NCBI GenBank assembly: GCA_026417425.1 | Contig: JAOADF010000103.1 | Coordinates: 1-15,401 of the forward strand | Reading direction: 5' to 3' | DNA: 15,401 nt | Origin: Dictyoglomaceae bacterium | Lineage (GTDB): Bacteria; Dictyoglomota; Dictyoglomia; Dictyoglomales; Dictyoglomaceae | Part shown: positions 14,607 through 15,401 of the stretch, piece by piece | How positions within the stretch are numbered: the stretch's first letter is position 1 | Layout: each line of letters begins with the position of its first letter | The notes under the pieces: model-generated | Seen by the model: only the letters and a program-made list of their open reading frames with translations | Databases searched by the model: none | What the model was told of the DNA's origin: nothing | Position numbers and translations under genes: made by a program

Positions 14607-15401
14607 ATAACAATTTAAAAGAATTTTTCGGAAGTCTTGAGAAAGTTAGAGGATTTAAGGCTCCTGGGAGGGTGAATCTTATTGGGGAGCATACAGATTA
14701 CCATCTTGGATATGTTCTCCCCTGTGCAATAAATAGATATTTTTATTTCTTTTTAAGAGAAAATAACACAAAAAGAGTCAAGATATATTCTGAAAATTTT
14801 TCTCAATCCTGCCAATTTGAATTAGATAACATTGAATATAGCGAGAAATTGCCATGGCCTAATTATTTACTGGGAGTTTTAAAAGAAATAAGGGAAAAAG
14901 TAGGAGAGATACCAGGATTTGATGGATATATTCGTAGTGAAATTCCCATAGGTGCAGGATTGTCAAGCTCTGCTGCTTACGAAGTTTCTGTTGCCTTTGG
15001 GTTAAAAGAGTATTTTCAACTTCCCTTAAATTTAATAGATATTGTTATATTGTCTCAAAAGGCTGAAAACGAATTTGTAGGAGCAAGATGTGGTATTATG
15101 GATCAATTCATATCAGCTTTTGGAAAAAAAGATTATGCTCTTCTATTAGATACAAGAAGTTTAGAATACGAATATATTCCTTTTGATATAAAAAGTAAAG
15201 ATTTAGAATTGGTGATAGTGGATACAAAAGTAAAACATTCCATTGCAGGAGAAGGATATACAAAGAGAAGAGAAGAAGGTGAAAAGGCTTTAGAAATTTT
15301 AAGAAATTATCTTCCTATTAATTCCCTAAGAGACTTAGATGAAGAAAGTTTTCGTTTATCACAAAAAGTTCTTCCTGAACCTTTAAAAAGAAGAGTAGAA
15401 C
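14603..15401 (+). CDS. galK: Galactokinase (3' end cut by window)
   Basis: Phosphorylates alpha-D-galactose with ATP, feeding galT. The first 266 codons are seen. Motifs of the GHMP kinase family are APGRVNLIGEHTDY (residues 20-33, which includes the galactokinase signature; Arg23 is the likely catalytic arginine), IPIGAGLSSSAAYEV (114-128, ATP loop) and GARCGIMDQFISAFG (160-174, Asp167 as catalytic base). VDTKVKHSIAGEGYTKRREE follows. The ATG overlaps the galT stop (ATGA), and AAGGAGG lies 8 nt upstream. The last third, including the C-terminal nucleotide-binding loop, is beyond the edge. Confidence 0.96.
   Translation, partial: MNNNLKEFFGSLEKVRGFKAPGRVNLIGEHTDYHLGYVLPCAINRYFYFFLRENNTKRVKIYSENFSQSCQFELDNIEYSEKLPWPNYLLGVLKEIREKVGEIPGFDGYIRSEIPIGAGLSSSAAYEVSVAFGLKEYFQLPLNLIDIVILSQKAENEFVGARCGIMDQFISAFGKKDYALLLDTRSLEYEYIPFDIKSKDLELVIVDTKVKHSIAGEGYTKRREEGEKALEILRNYLPINSLRDLDEESFRLSQKVLPEPLKRRVE

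Overview
The window is A+T-rich with purine-loaded coding strands and heavy use of AGA for arginine. The genes follow the order of the large Firmicutes-type translation clusters. This suggests a bacterial thermophile. Dictyoglomus is my best guess, but that rests on base composition, gene content and memory of such genomes, not on a search. I see no tRNA, rRNA, CRISPR array, insertion sequence or phage gene. Genes are packed with 0-25 nt gaps or short overlaps, and the only sizeable non-coding stretches are 7415-7555 and 7856-8054.

Left half, minus strand (transcription runs from about 7517 down to 1): rimP - nusA - ylxR - infB - ylxP - rbfA - nrnA - truB - ribF. This set covers ribosome maturation, transcription elongation and termination, translation initiation, small-RNA turnover and tRNA modification. 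The last gene has an unusual feature. The RibF reading frame does not stop after its riboflavin-kinase domain but runs straight into a cytidylate kinase (Cmk) domain, which is cut by the window edge.

Centre (7415-8054): a control region between two operons that face away from each other. It holds a likely promoter for the rimP operon, a strong terminator-like hairpin just before rimP (a possible attenuator), and an unrecognised 99-codon minus-strand gene. It also holds a pair of overlapping divergent promoters whose extended -10 elements form a perfect 9-bp inverted repeat, and a long three-helix hairpin in the rpsB leader.

Right half, plus strand (about 7940 to the end): rpsB - tsf - pyrH - frr - small unknown gene - uppS - cdsA - dxr - small unknown ORF - galT - galK (cut by the window edge). 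Ribosomal protein S2, EF-Ts, UMP kinase and ribosome recycling factor come first. Undecaprenyl diphosphate synthase, CDP-diglyceride synthase and the MEP-pathway enzyme Dxr supply lipid and isoprenoid precursors. Two Leloir-pathway galactose genes follow without a visible terminator.

In Bacillus subtilis the two halves lie in one collinear cluster (rpsB to dxr, then the rseP homologue, proS, polC, then rimP to ribC). Here the rimP half is inverted and placed head-to-head with rpsB. The rseP-proS-polC segment is absent from the window, and galactose genes sit where rseP would be.
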